From Clostridium caldaquaticum (GTDB taxonomy: Bacteria; Bacillota; Clostridia; Clostridiales; Clostridiaceae): a stretch of DNA of 64,000 nucleotides. The translations under genes were made by a program, and so were the position numbers. Shown in pieces: positions 18,222 to 27,016 of this stretch. The stretch covers positions 56,019 through 120,018 of the forward strand of contig NZ_JAMSKT010000010.1 in the NCBI RefSeq assembly GCF_023806125.1, in the 5' to 3' direction. Under the pieces are notes generated by a model that worked only from the letters and a program-made list of their open reading frames with translations, was not told where the DNA came from and did no database searches. Positions within the stretch are counted from its first letter, which is position 1. The number at the start of each line of letters is the position of its first letter.

Positions 18222-18668
18222 ATGGAAATTTTAATTATTATTTTAGGATTGATTTTAGATAGAATAACTAAAATTTGGGCATCGAAAAGCTTAAAACCTA
18301 TAGATGAAAAAGTTATAATAAAAGATATATTCAGTTTTTCCTATCTTGAAAATAGAGGAGCAGCCTTTGGAATATTTCAAAATAGGGTAATGATTTTAGC
18401 CGTTATAACTTCAATAGTTATTTTAGCTATGGTTTATTATTTAATAAAATTTAAACCATCTTCTAAAGTACTTAGAATAAGTATAGCGTTAATTATTAGC
18501 GGTGCAATAGGAAATTTAATTGATAGATTTTCTTATAAGTTCGTTGTTGATTTTATATTGCTGCATTATAAGGATGTATATTACTATCCAACATTTAACA
18601 TAGCAGATATGTTGGTAGTTATAGGTACAATATTGCTTGCCATTTGTATTATAAAGGATGAAAAATAA
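18222..18668 (+). CDS. lspA: Lipoprotein signal peptidase (SPase II)
   Basis: Membrane aspartyl protease that removes signal peptides from prolipoproteins after diacylglyceryl transfer. About 148 residues from the ATG at 18222 (AAAGGTGGAG upstream; ATG 18216 is an alternative). Four hydrophobic segments. The two catalytic aspartates are in GNLIDRFSYKFVVDFI and FNIADMLVVIG; the N-terminal LDRITK motif and NRGAAFG block are also present. The stop codon overlaps the rluD start by one base. Confidence 0.94.
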   Translation: MEILIIILGLILDRITKIWASKSLKPIDEKVIIKDIFSFSYLENRGAAFGIFQNRVMILAVITSIVILAMVYYLIKFKPSSKVLRISIALIISGAIGNLIDRFSYKFVVDFILLHYKDVYYYPTFNIADMLVVIGTILLAICIIKDEK

Positions 18669-19585
18669 TGGAATATAAAGAGTTTATTGTAGAGAATGAT
18701 TTGAATGAAATCAGATTAGATGTATATCTATCTGGCAAACTCCAAGATAAATCCAGGTCCTTTATTCAAGGTTTAATAGAAGAAGGAAAGGTATTAGTAA
18801 ATAACTTGTCAAAAAAGAGCAATTACAAAGTTAAGGTAAATGATAAAGTAAAGGTAGTTATTCCAGAGCCTGTTTCCCTTGATATAGAACCTGAAAATAT
18901 ACCATTAGACATTATGTATGAAGATAGTGATGTAATAGTAATTAACAAGCCACAAGGAATGGTTGTACACCCAGCTCCAGGTATAAATAAAGGAACTTTG
19001 GTTAATGCGCTTATGAATCATTGTACGGACTTATCAGGTATAAATGGGGTTACAAGACCAGGAATAGTTCATAGAATTGATAAGGATACTTCTGGGGTGT
19101 TGGTAGTTGCAAAAAACGATTATGCTCATAATAAGCTATCTCAGCAATTGAAGGATCATTCTATGAGGAGAATATATATAGCATTAGTAGAAGGTGTAAT
19201 TAAACGTGAGGAAGGTACTATAGATGCTCCTCTTGGAAGGCATCCGATAGAAAGAATTAAAATTGCCGTAGTTAAAGATGGTCGGAGGGCAGTTACTCAT
19301 TATAAGGTGATTGAAAGATATAAAAATAATACTTTAATAGAATGCAGACTTGAGACAGGAAGAACACATCAAATAAGAGTACATATGTCACACATTGGAC
19401 ATCCGTTAGTAGGGGATCCTGTTTATGGTTATAAAAAGCAGAGATTTAATTTAAATGGTCAGATGCTTCATGCTAGAGTACTAGGGTTTATTCATCCTAC
19501 AACTGGTGAATATCTGGAATTTACAGCTGAGATTCCAAACTATTTCGAAAAAGTTTTAAATATTTTTAGAAATGAATTAAAATAA
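18668..19585 (+). CDS. rluD: RluA/RluD-family 23S rRNA pseudouridine synthase (YlyB-like)
   Basis: 305 residues: N-terminal S4 RNA-binding domain (about 14-70) and a pseudouridine synthase catalytic domain with HRIDKDTSG at 135-143, where Asp138 is the catalytic aspartate. The LETGRTHQIRVHMSHIGHP block confirms the RluA class. The substrate is probably helix 69 uridines of 23S rRNA, by analogy with RluD. It overlaps lspA by one base; lspA-rluD adjacency is conserved in Firmicutes. A terminator follows at 19599. Confidence 0.92.
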   Translation: MEYKEFIVENDLNEIRLDVYLSGKLQDKSRSFIQGLIEEGKVLVNNLSKKSNYKVKVNDKVKVVIPEPVSLDIEPENIPLDIMYEDSDVIVINKPQGMVVHPAPGINKGTLVNALMNHCTDLSGINGVTRPGIVHRIDKDTSGVLVVAKNDYAHNKLSQQLKDHSMRRIYIALVEGVIKREEGTIDAPLGRHPIERIKIAVVKDGRRAVTHYKVIERYKNNTLIECRLETGRTHQIRVHMSHIGHPLVGDPVYGYKKQRFNLNGQMLHARVLGFIHPTTGEYLEFTAEIPNYFEKVLNIFRNELK

Positions 19586-19598
19586 CTAGGGTTATATG

Positions 19599-19650
19599 AA
19601 ATTAAAGGTTAAAGGATAAACTAAATTCTTTAAACCTTTAATTTTTTATT
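19599..19650 (+). terminator. Terminator after rluD
   Basis: A long AT-rich stem pairs AAATTAAAGGTT-AAAG with CTTT-AAACCTTTAATTT across a loop of about 15 bases and runs into T-rich sequence. Confidence 0.75.
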
Positions 19651-19674
19651 TGCTTAACTGACTTAGGGTAAACT

Positions 19675-19683
19675 TGATAAAAT
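19675..19683 (+). promoter_or_regulatory. Extended -10 promoter element of the RNA methyltransferase gene
   Basis: TGA followed by TAAAAT (19678-19683) is a good extended -10; no convincing -35 is seen. Predicted +1 is near 19690, the first base of a perfect inverted repeat. Confidence 0.45.
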
Positions 19684-19690
19684 AGGATAC

Positions 19691-19724
19691 ATACTTATTA
19701 TTAGGTAACAGAAATAATAAGTAT
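19691..19724 (+). repeat. Perfect 12-bp inverted repeat at the predicted +1 of the RNA methyltransferase gene
   Basis: ATACTTATTATT (19691-19702) and AATAATAAGTAT (19713-19724) flank a 10-base loop. The hairpin would form the very 5' end of the mRNA, or the palindrome may be an operator. Confidence 0.65.
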
Positions 19725-19758
19725 ATAAATTGATGTTGTTTTCTAAGGGAGGAAAAAA

Positions 19759-19779
19759 ATGAACTATGAACTATGAACT
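19759..19779 (+). repeat. Triplicated 7-bp repeat ATGAACT at the translation start
   Basis: Three head-to-tail copies of ATGAACT at 19759, 19766 and 19773 each supply an ATG in a different frame. Only the middle copy opens the long frame. The first gives a five-codon frame ending TGA at 19774-19776, and the third stops after two codons. Confidence 0.95.
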
Positions 19780-20896
19780 AATCGCTACAACTACATTTGG
19801 AATAGAAGCTATTACTTCAGCTGAACTTAAGGCATTAGGCTATGAAAATTTAAAAAGTGATAATGGTAAGATAACCTTTGAAGGGGATGAAATGGATATA
19901 GCAATTTGCAACACTTGGCTTAGAACTGCAGATAGAGTTCTAATAAAGGTTGCAGAGTTTAAAGCAGAAAGTTTTGAAGAGCTGTTTCAAGGAACTTTAG
20001 CAGTTAATTGGAGCAGCATTATTCCAGAGAATGGAGTTATGCATGTAGTTGGAAAATCTATTAAATCTAAGCTGTACAGTGTACCAGATTGTCAAAGCAT
20101 AGTTAAGAAAGCAGTAGTACAGTCAATGAAAAATACTTATAATAAAGAGTGGTTTGAAGAAAACGGACCTGTATATAAAATTGAAGTAGCCATATTGAAG
20201 GATATAGTAACTTTAACAATTGATACTACAGGACCAGGGCTTCATAAAAGGGGTTATAGAGAATTAGCAGGTGCTGCACCTTTAAAGGAAACTTTGGCAG
20301 CAGCGCTGGTACTTATCAGCAAGTGGGATCCTTCAAGAGTCTTGGCAGATTTATTTTGCGGTTCAGGTACAATTCCTATTGAAGCAGCTCTTATAGGTAA
20401 GAACATAGCTCCTGGTTTAAAACGAAGGTTTATTTGTGAGGATTGGCCAACAATGAATAAAGAGCTGTGGCAGCAGGTTAGGGAAGGAGCAGAAAAAAGC
20501 ATAAAAGATATAGATTTTACTATTTATGCCTCTGATATTGATGGAAGAGTTTTAAAAACTGCTAGGGAAAATGCACAAAAGGCAGGAGTAATGAAGTATA
20601 TATCATTTCAAAAATTACCTATGAAGGAGTTTAGTTCAAAAAAGAAATATGGAGTATTAATATCTAACCCGCCCTATGGAGAAAGATTGGGAGAAGCTGA
20701 GGAGGTTGTGCAAATTTACAACGATCTTGGAGAATTATATAGAAAATTAGATGCATGGTCTTTCTATGTACTAACTTCACATCCAGAATTTCAGAAGTAT
20801 TTTAAGCAAAAGGCTGATAAAAACAGAAAGCTGTATAATGGGAGAATTCAATGCTATTATTATCAATATATACATCAGATACCAAATAGAAAATAA
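19766..20896 (+). CDS. THUMP-domain class I SAM-dependent RNA methyltransferase (RlmL/YpsC family)
   Basis: 376 residues. N-terminal ferredoxin-like/THUMP region (to about 155), then a methyltransferase domain with SAM motif I LADLFCGSGTIPIEAAL near 192 and the N6/N2-methylation type catalytic motif SNPPYGERLG near 300. The family (COG0116) makes N2-methylguanosine in 23S rRNA. The productive ATG (19766) lies 13 bases after the GGGAGG SD. The first ATG of the triplicated ATGAACT is better spaced but out of frame, so expression may be reduced or coupled. It is convergent with rqcH. Confidence 0.88.
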   Translation: MNYELIATTTFGIEAITSAELKALGYENLKSDNGKITFEGDEMDIAICNTWLRTADRVLIKVAEFKAESFEELFQGTLAVNWSSIIPENGVMHVVGKSIKSKLYSVPDCQSIVKKAVVQSMKNTYNKEWFEENGPVYKIEVAILKDIVTLTIDTTGPGLHKRGYRELAGAAPLKETLAAALVLISKWDPSRVLADLFCGSGTIPIEAALIGKNIAPGLKRRFICEDWPTMNKELWQQVREGAEKSIKDIDFTIYASDIDGRVLKTARENAQKAGVMKYISFQKLPMKEFSSKKKYGVLISNPPYGERLGEAEEVVQIYNDLGELYRKLDAWSFYVLTSHPEFQKYFKQKADKNRKLYNGRIQCYYYQYIHQIPNRK

Positions 20897-20924
20897 GGGG
20901 CTAATAATTTCAGCTCCCTTATTT
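20890..20924. terminator. Bidirectional terminator between the RNA methyltransferase gene and rqcH
   Basis: AAATAAGGGGCT pairs with AGCTCCCTTATTT around AATAATTTC with a one-base bulge; A/T tracts on both sides fit convergent termination. Confidence 0.75.
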
Positions 20925-20926
20925 TA

Positions 20927-22657
20927 TCATATTTTCTTAAGTTTTAAATCATAAGGTGTTACATAAAGAGTTTTATTTGTGTAATATATTACCATACCTG
21001 GTTTAGCACCAGAGGGTTTTTTTACATTCTTTACTGCAGTATAATCAACTGGAACATTTGAAGAATTTTTTGCGTTGCTGTAATAAGCTGCTAAAATGGC
21101 GGCTTCTTTAAGAGTGCTTTGAGGGATATTACCATTGGACTTTATTATAACATGAGAACCTGGTATGTTTTTTGTATGAAGCCATATATCATTTCTATCA
21201 GCAAATTTTAAAGTTAAAAAGTCATTTTGTATATTATTTTTTCCTACATATATATCAATATTGTCACTGGATATAAAATGAAGAGGTTTTGAAGTCTTCA
21301 CATTTTTTTTATGTTCTTTTTTAAATTTAATATAGCCTGTTTCAATAAGTTCTCTTTTAATTTCTTCTATTTCATCATAGCTTTCTGCATTTTTAATATT
21401 TGAAAGCACAGACTGTAAGTATAGAGCTTCTTGTTCTGTTGCCTCTATTTGTATAAGAGCCATTTCTTCTGTCTTTTTCAGCTTGTTATATTTCTTAAAA
21501 AATGATTGAATGTTTTCAGATGGAGTTTTATTTTCGTCAAGATTAATATATATATATTCTTCATCCTGAGAATAGTAATTTAAAACTTTTATTTTTTTAT
21601 CTCCTTTTTTAATATTGTAAATATTAGCAGTTAGGAGTTCGCCATAAATCTTAAACAAATCTTTTTCTGTACATTCCTTTAAAGATTTGTTTAGTATTTC
21701 TAATTTTTTATAGCATCTGTCTAAATTATTATTAATGATTTTTTGCAAATCTGCACTTTTAGTATTTAATCTTTCAGACTTATCTTTTTCGTAATAAAAG
21801 TCTTCTAATAATGCAGAAGGAGAACTATAGGATTTTTTAGGAAGATTTTCAAACTGATGAAGCTCAATACAATAAAAATCTTTAACTGTATTTTCATCTA
21901 TATAAGATATAAAATTAAATTTATTGCTTTTTAAAACTTTAAATACATTATTTATGCAATCATATGTTTTATCCAAGGAAGATAAATTAAATTCTATGTT
22001 TCTTTCCTTTAAAAGAAGCACTATAGATTTAGATAGCTGAGTACTTATTCCTGTAAATAACTTTGAAAAAATATTTGATTCAAATTTTATACTATTGCTT
22101 GTTATAAAATCACAAAAATCCTCATAGGAAAAATTAAAAGGATTTAACTTGCAAGAGTCAGGTGGAAACACATAACTTATTCCAGGATATAAGCTTCTAT
22201 AGCTGTTCATATCAGGAGTTATATGTTTAATACAGTCTACAACTAAATTATTTCTTTTTCTTACTAAAGTTATATTACTGTGTCTTCCCATAATTTCTAC
22301 TATTAGAGAATATATACTGTTAAACCCTAGTTCGTCTGAACTCTCAAAATCTATTATTACTATTCTGTCAGTAGTAATTTGGTTAATAGATAAAATTTTC
22401 GCTCCATTTAAATACTTTCTAAGTACCATGCAAAACATTGGAGCTTTAATAGGATTGGGTTTAGTAATATCAGTTAAATGCATTTTCGGGTAAGATGAAT
22501 TTGCACTTATAAGAAGCTTAAAATTTACCCTATCACCTCTTAAGCCTAATATTATTTCGTCCTTTTCAGGCTGAGATATTTTATCTACCCTAGAGCCCAC
22601 AAGTTTTTTGTTTAGTTCATCAACAAGACTATATATGTAAATTCCATCTAAAGGCAT
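20927..22657 (-). CDS. rqcH: Ribosome quality control factor RqcH (NFACT/Rqc2 family, 'FbpA')
   Basis: 576 residues from the ATG at 22657, picked because AAAGGA lies about 9 bases upstream; an ATG at 22666 overlaps the SD. N-terminal NFACT-N domain (MPLDGIYIYSLVDEL start, IMGRHSN motif near 125), central helical hairpin and coiled coils (about 270-430), and a C-terminal NFACT-R domain with NDIWLHTKNIPGSHVII. RqcH binds the 50S-peptidyl-tRNA complex and drives alanine tailing of stalled chains. The old name, fibronectin-binding protein A, is probably not its main role. Expressed from its own strong promoter. Confidence 0.93.
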   Translation of the reverse strand: MPLDGIYIYSLVDELNKKLVGSRVDKISQPEKDEIILGLRGDRVNFKLLISANSSYPKMHLTDITKPNPIKAPMFCMVLRKYLNGAKILSINQITTDRIVIIDFESSDELGFNSIYSLIVEIMGRHSNITLVRKRNNLVVDCIKHITPDMNSYRSLYPGISYVFPPDSCKLNPFNFSYEDFCDFITSNSIKFESNIFSKLFTGISTQLSKSIVLLLKERNIEFNLSSLDKTYDCINNVFKVLKSNKFNFISYIDENTVKDFYCIELHQFENLPKKSYSSPSALLEDFYYEKDKSERLNTKSADLQKIINNNLDRCYKKLEILNKSLKECTEKDLFKIYGELLTANIYNIKKGDKKIKVLNYYSQDEEYIYINLDENKTPSENIQSFFKKYNKLKKTEEMALIQIEATEQEALYLQSVLSNIKNAESYDEIEEIKRELIETGYIKFKKEHKKNVKTSKPLHFISSDNIDIYVGKNNIQNDFLTLKFADRNDIWLHTKNIPGSHVIIKSNGNIPQSTLKEAAILAAYYSNAKNSSNVPVDYTAVKNVKKPSGAKPGMVIYYTNKTLYVTPYDLKLKKI

Positions 22658-22701
22658 GAAAATCATCCTTTCATAGTTTTATACAATTTTAGATATAAGT
22701 T

Positions 22702-22730
22702 AGTATATCATTTTATATTTTTAAAATCAA
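22702..22730 (-). promoter_or_regulatory. Promoter of rqcH
   Basis: On the minus strand, TTGATT (22725-22730), a 17-bp spacer and TATACT (22702-22707) preceded by TGA, so both -35 and extended -10 elements are present. Confidence 0.75.
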
Positions 22731-22747
22731 AATATATATAATAAAAA

Positions 22748-22777
22748 TTTAAATATAGTCTACTTATATGGTAAAAT
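22748..22777 (+). promoter_or_regulatory. Promoter of dapF
   Basis: TTTAAA (22748-22753), 18-bp spacer, TAAAAT (22772-22777) preceded by TGG, an extended -10. It is divergent from the rqcH promoter. Confidence 0.55.
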
Positions 22778-22852
22778 ATAAGTATTAAAATTTATTCAGT
22801 TACTAAGTATATGCTTTCTAAAATAATATTTAATTATAAGGAGATGAGTTGA

Positions 22853-23677
22853 ATGAAATTCACTAAGATGCATGGAAACGGAAATGATTTTATTGTTATA
22901 GAGGATTTGGATAATAAGATAACAGATGAAGGTGCTTTGGCTAGAGAATTATGTAACAGAAACTTTGGTATAGGAGGAGATGGAATCCTTATTGTAAGAA
23001 AAAGTAATATAGCTCATATACAGATGGTAATTATAAATTCAGATGGTTCGTATGCAGCTATGTGTGGAAACGGCATAAGATGTTTTGCAAAATATGTATG
23101 GGAAAATAATCTGGTAAGCAGTGAAAATATAGACATAGAAACAGGAGATGGAATTAAAAAAGCTTACTTAACTATTGAGGATAATGAAGTTAAAACTGTT
23201 ACTATTAATATGGGGACATCTTCCTTCAAACCTCATTTAATACCAGCTAAAGCAGATGAAGAAATTATTAATAAAACTATTACCGCAGGAGAAAAAAAAT
23301 TTGTTATAAGTTCTCTGCTTATGGGAGTTCCTCATACTGTAATACTAGGACAACTGGAATCATTTGATGTAAATGATGGAAAACTTATAGAAAAACACAG
23401 CATGTTTCCACAAGGAACAAATGTTAATTTTTGCGAGGTTATAAATAGAAATAAAATCAAAGTAATGACTTGGGAAAGGGGAGCGGGACCTACTTTAGCT
23501 TGCGGTACAGGAAGCTGTGCAGCAGTAGTAGTTGCTAATAAACTGGGGCTTATAGAAGATAAAGCTACTGTTTTAATCCCTGGTGGAAGCCTTTTTATTG
23601 AGATTACTAATGAAGGAGTTTTTATGACTGGTCCAGCAGTAGTGTCTTTTCAAGGAGAGTATAACAAATTGAAGTAG
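22853..23677 (+). CDS. dapF: Diaminopimelate epimerase DapF
   Basis: Interconverts LL- and meso-diaminopimelate in lysine and peptidoglycan precursor synthesis. 274 residues, the usual length. The two active-site cysteines are in AMCGNGIRC (Cys71) and ACGTGSC (Cys217), one from each half of the pseudo-symmetric fold. The product meso-DAP is the substrate of MurE encoded at 5976. SD AAGGAGATGAG before ATG; monocistronic, with a terminator at 23699. Confidence 0.96.
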   Translation: MKFTKMHGNGNDFIVIEDLDNKITDEGALARELCNRNFGIGGDGILIVRKSNIAHIQMVIINSDGSYAAMCGNGIRCFAKYVWENNLVSSENIDIETGDGIKKAYLTIEDNEVKTVTINMGTSSFKPHLIPAKADEEIINKTITAGEKKFVISSLLMGVPHTVILGQLESFDVNDGKLIEKHSMFPQGTNVNFCEVINRNKIKVMTWERGAGPTLACGTGSCAAVVVANKLGLIEDKATVLIPGGSLFIEITNEGVFMTGPAVVSFQGEYNKLK

Positions 23678-23698
23678 TAAAATAATATATAAAACAAG

Positions 23699-23735
23699 TA
23701 TGTTATCAATCTTTTTTGATAGCATATTTTTTTAT
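23699..23735 (+). terminator. Terminator after dapF
   Basis: TATGTTATCAA (23699-23709) pairs with TTGATAGCATA (23716-23726), with one G-T pair, followed by a run of T. Confidence 0.85.
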
Positions 23736-23755
23736 TTTTTGCTCATACTATAAGG

Positions 23756-23782
23756 TTTAAATTTTATAGAAAAGGCTATAAT
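23756..23782 (+). promoter_or_regulatory. Possible promoter of the pilus-like operon
   Basis: A perfect TATAAT at 23777-23782, with only a poor -35 (TTTAAA at a 15-bp spacing), about 38 bases before the ATPase gene. Confidence 0.35.
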
Positions 23783-23819
23783 GATAAGTATAAAATCAGC
23801 AAAAAAGGTGTAGAGTATT

Positions 23820-25352
23820 ATGAGTTTTTTTTCTCAATCAATTAATATTTCTCTGAATTATATAGATTTAAAAAATGTAGAAATAAATCCTATTGCTTTA
23901 AAAATGGTTTCAAAAGAAATTATGTCTAAACATTGTCTTATTCCTTTTAATATAAATGAAGATATAGTTTATATAGCTATGAGTAACCCGCAGGATAACA
24001 AAATTATAGAAGATTTACATTTTTTAATAAAAAAGAAAATAAAAACTTTTGCTGCAGATAAAAATCAAATATTAAACATTTTGAGTGCAATTAATGAAAA
24101 AGAAAATGCAGATATTGCGATGGAACAGCTGAAGAGAGAATACGGAAAAAATAATAATAAATTAGAAGTAAATACAGCAGAGCATATATCATTGGAAAAC
24201 TCTCCTATTATCAAACTAACGAATTCTATAATTATAGGAGCTATTAAAAGGGGAGCAAGTGATATTCATATTGAACCCTTTGAAGATATTGTTTTAGTAA
24301 GGTATAGAGTTGATGGAATTCTTCATGAACATATGAAAATACCTAAAGATATTTACCCTGCTTTATGTATTAGAATAAAGGTTCAATCAGGAATGGATAT
24401 TGCAGATAAGAGATTGCCTCAAGATGGAAAGCTTGAGTTTAAAGTTAAAGAAATAGCTTATGATTTAAGAATATCTTCTTTACCTACCATGCATGGTGAA
24501 AAAATAGCTATAAGAATTTTATATAAGAGAGAATGTTTAATGACACTTAAAGCTTTGGGGTTCAGTAACTCAGGTATAGAAGACATAGAAAGAGTTTTAA
24601 AGAGCAATCACGGAATTATTCTGGTTACAGGTCCAACTGGAAGTGGAAAGACTACTACTTTATACGCAATGCTTAATCAAATGGACAAAATACACAAAAA
24701 TATTGTTACTATTGAAGATCCTGTAGAATATACCATTAAAGGAATAAATCAAGTGAATGTAAATTCTAAAGCAGGATTAACTTTTGAAAGCGGTTTAAGG
24801 AGTATTTTAAGGCAGGATCCGAATGTAATAATGATAGGAGAAATTAGAGATGAGGAAACTGCGCAAATAGCCATCCGAGCAGCTATTACAGGACATCTGG
24901 TAATTTCTACCTTGCATACAAATGATGCTGCATCCTCTATATTGAGGCTTATTGATATGGGGGTACCAAATTATCTTGCAGCAGATTCACTATTAGTTTG
25001 TATAGCTCAAAGACTTGTCAGAGTCATATGTAGCTGCTGCAAAGTAAAGTATAAAGCTTCTGATAAGGAAATAATTGATTTAGCTTTAAACAAAAATAAG
25101 CAGATTTATAAAGGAAAAGGCTGCCATCATTGCAATAATACAGGTTACAAGCATAGAACTGTGGTATATGAAATAATGTATGTAGATGAGAAACTGAGAA
25201 GACTCATAGTTAATGAAAATAGTGCAGGTAAGCTTAGAAGTTATAATGAAATAAAAGGAATGCTGTCTCTTAGGGATTACTGCAGAGAACTAGTAAAAAA
25301 AGGGGTAACTACTTATGAAGAATATATAAAACTTTGCAGTAGTTATTTGTAG
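23820..25352 (+). CDS. pilB: Type IV pilus/type II secretion assembly ATPase (PilB/GspE family)
   Basis: Hexameric cytoplasmic ATPase that powers pilin extraction and fibre assembly. 510 residues. N-terminal MshEN/T2SSE-N-like domain (about 25-95), then the motor domain with Walker A GPTGSGKTTT (271-280), Walker B region VIMIGEIRD (337-345), Asp-box IEDPVEY and His-box STLHTNDA. A tetracysteine zinc site is formed by Cys404/406/407 and CHHC (435-438), as in GspE/PilB assembly ATPases and unlike PilT retraction ATPases. It is the first gene of a nine-gene operon. Confidence 0.92.
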   Translation: MSFFSQSINISLNYIDLKNVEINPIALKMVSKEIMSKHCLIPFNINEDIVYIAMSNPQDNKIIEDLHFLIKKKIKTFAADKNQILNILSAINEKENADIAMEQLKREYGKNNNKLEVNTAEHISLENSPIIKLTNSIIIGAIKRGASDIHIEPFEDIVLVRYRVDGILHEHMKIPKDIYPALCIRIKVQSGMDIADKRLPQDGKLEFKVKEIAYDLRISSLPTMHGEKIAIRILYKRECLMTLKALGFSNSGIEDIERVLKSNHGIILVTGPTGSGKTTTLYAMLNQMDKIHKNIVTIEDPVEYTIKGINQVNVNSKAGLTFESGLRSILRQDPNVIMIGEIRDEETAQIAIRAAITGHLVISTLHTNDAASSILRLIDMGVPNYLAADSLLVCIAQRLVRVICSCCKVKYKASDKEIIDLALNKNKQIYKGKGCHHCNNTGYKHRTVVYEIMYVDEKLRRLIVNENSAGKLRSYNEIKGMLSLRDYCRELVKKGVTTYEEYIKLCSSYL

Positions 25353-25389
25353 TTATCTATTATGTAAACAATAATTGGGGTGTAGAAGT

Positions 25390-26586
25390 ATGGCTTTTTG
25401 TATTTATAAAATTAAAAATTTAAAAGGGGAAGAATTAGAAGGCAAATGTTGGTGTTCTGATAAGCAAGAGTTAGTAGTATCCTTAAGAGATAAAGGTTTT
25501 TATATAATTCAATATAAAGAACTTGGATATAAAAAAAATAGTCTAGTAAATAAAAATGTGTCTTCAAAGGATTTATCTTTATTTTGTGCACATTTTTTTA
25601 CACTTTTATCTGCAGGTATAAATATATCAGAAGCATTGTCCATACTTTACAACGAAAGCTTAAATAAAAATATAAGAAAAAGCTTATATGAAATAAGGGA
25701 AATGGTTTACCAAGGGGCAGAGTTATCCTACTGCATGAAAATATATAATAACATTTATCCTGAGTATTTAATAAATATGATAAAAGTTGGTGAGGAAAGT
25801 GGTAAGCTGGAAAATGTAGTATCCAACTTATCAAAGTTTTATCATTATGAAGATAAAGTTAAGAGAAAAATACTTAAGTCAATGCTGTATCCAGGTATCA
25901 TATTTTTAACCAGTATTTTAATTATGGAAATTATGATTACTAATGTAATTCCTGTTTTTTTAACTACCTTAAATAGTTTAGGAGCAAAGATACCACTACT
26001 TACCTCTTGGTTTATTTTAATTGCAACTTTTGTAAATAATTATTTTATTTATTTTGCAGCTGCTATAGTAGTTACGTTTTTAATGCTTAATTATTATGAT
26101 AAGTTAGCTGGCGTTAAAAAGTTTTTTCATCGCTTTATATTGTATAATAAGATAATCAAAGATTTAATGGTAAAATTGGCTTCAGTTAGGTTTTCTAGAA
26201 CTTTAGGAATTCTTTTACAAAGCGGTATTCATATTATAAATGCATTTGAAATAGCCTGCAGTGTAATAAGTAATGAATATTTAAATTCTAAAGTTAAAAT
26301 ATGTTTAAAAGAAATTAGAGCAGGTAAAAGTATGTCAGAAAGTATAAAAAGTACAGAGATTTTTCCGTCTATATTATATTCTATGATAAGAATAGGTGAA
26401 GAAACAGGTACTTTGCCAGAAATGTTGTTAAAATTTTCAGAAGTTATGGAAGAAGAAGTATATAATTCAATTGATAAATCTACAACGCTTATTGAACCAG
26501 CCATGATTATAGTGCTTTCACTTGTAATTGGAACAATGCTTGTATCCCTGCTTCTTCCTATGATAAGTATAATGGATAATTTATAA
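25390..26586 (+). CDS. pilC: Type IV pilus/type II secretion inner-membrane platform protein (PilC/GspF family)
   Basis: Polytopic inner-membrane protein coupling the ATPase to pilin assembly. About 398 residues from the ATG at 25390 (GGGGTG 7 bases upstream). It has two tandem T2SSF domains (about 60-185 and 262-385). Each carries the repeated motif I-x-G-E-E-[ST]-G (VGEESGKLE and IGEETGTLPEM). Three hydrophobic segments lie near 165-190, 205-235 and 370-395. It follows the ATPase gene after 37 bases, with the prepilins directly downstream. Confidence 0.92.
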   Translation: MAFCIYKIKNLKGEELEGKCWCSDKQELVVSLRDKGFYIIQYKELGYKKNSLVNKNVSSKDLSLFCAHFFTLLSAGINISEALSILYNESLNKNIRKSLYEIREMVYQGAELSYCMKIYNNIYPEYLINMIKVGEESGKLENVVSNLSKFYHYEDKVKRKILKSMLYPGIIFLTSILIMEIMITNVIPVFLTTLNSLGAKIPLLTSWFILIATFVNNYFIYFAAAIVVTFLMLNYYDKLAGVKKFFHRFILYNKIIKDLMVKLASVRFSRTLGILLQSGIHIINAFEIACSVISNEYLNSKVKICLKEIRAGKSMSESIKSTEIFPSILYSMIRIGEETGTLPEMLLKFSEVMEEEVYNSIDKSTTLIEPAMIIVLSLVIGTMLVSLLLPMISIMDNL

Positions 26587-26601
26587 AAAGGAGATTAGAT
26601 A

Positions 26602-27000
26602 ATGAAAGTAAAAAAAGGTTTTACACTTATAGAAGTAATTATAGCAGTTTCTATAGTGGTTATTTTAGCCAGTCTTACTGTTCCAAAAGTATCAGGTTAT
26701 ATTGAAAAAGCAAAGAACACAAAGGCAATTAGTATGGGAAAGGAAATATATTCTGCAGCTATGTGGAGTTACTCTGAACAAGAAAGCAGTTTCAGTAACA
26801 AATCAAATATTTTAAATGCAATTAATGATGTAACTGGAGTACAAGGACTTACAAGTGATTCTATCACTATTGCAGATTCTAAAAATGTATCTATAAAGTT
26901 TACTAACGACAATAATGTTTATGTAATAAACATTAATGCTAATACTAGTGGTTATACCATTATGAAGGATGATACTTTAATATTTAATTCAAATCAATAA
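26602..27000 (+). CDS. Type IV prepilin / ComGC-like major pseudopilin
   Basis: 132 residues with a textbook class III signal: short basic leader MKVKKG, cleavage before FTLIEVIIAV, and Glu at mature position 5, followed by a hydrophobic helix. The C-terminal half has no Cys and is Ser/Asn rich. It is the only pilin-like gene of the operon whose stalk and head match a major (GspG/ComGC-like) subunit, so it is the probable main subunit; the rest look like minor ones. SD AAAGGAG before ATG. Confidence 0.85.
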   Translation: MKVKKGFTLIEVIIAVSIVVILASLTVPKVSGYIEKAKNTKAISMGKEIYSAAMWSYSEQESSFSNKSNILNAINDVTGVQGLTSDSITIADSKNVSIKFTNDNNVYVININANTSGYTIMKDDTLIFNSNQ

Positions 27001-27016
27001 TTAAACGGTGATTAAT

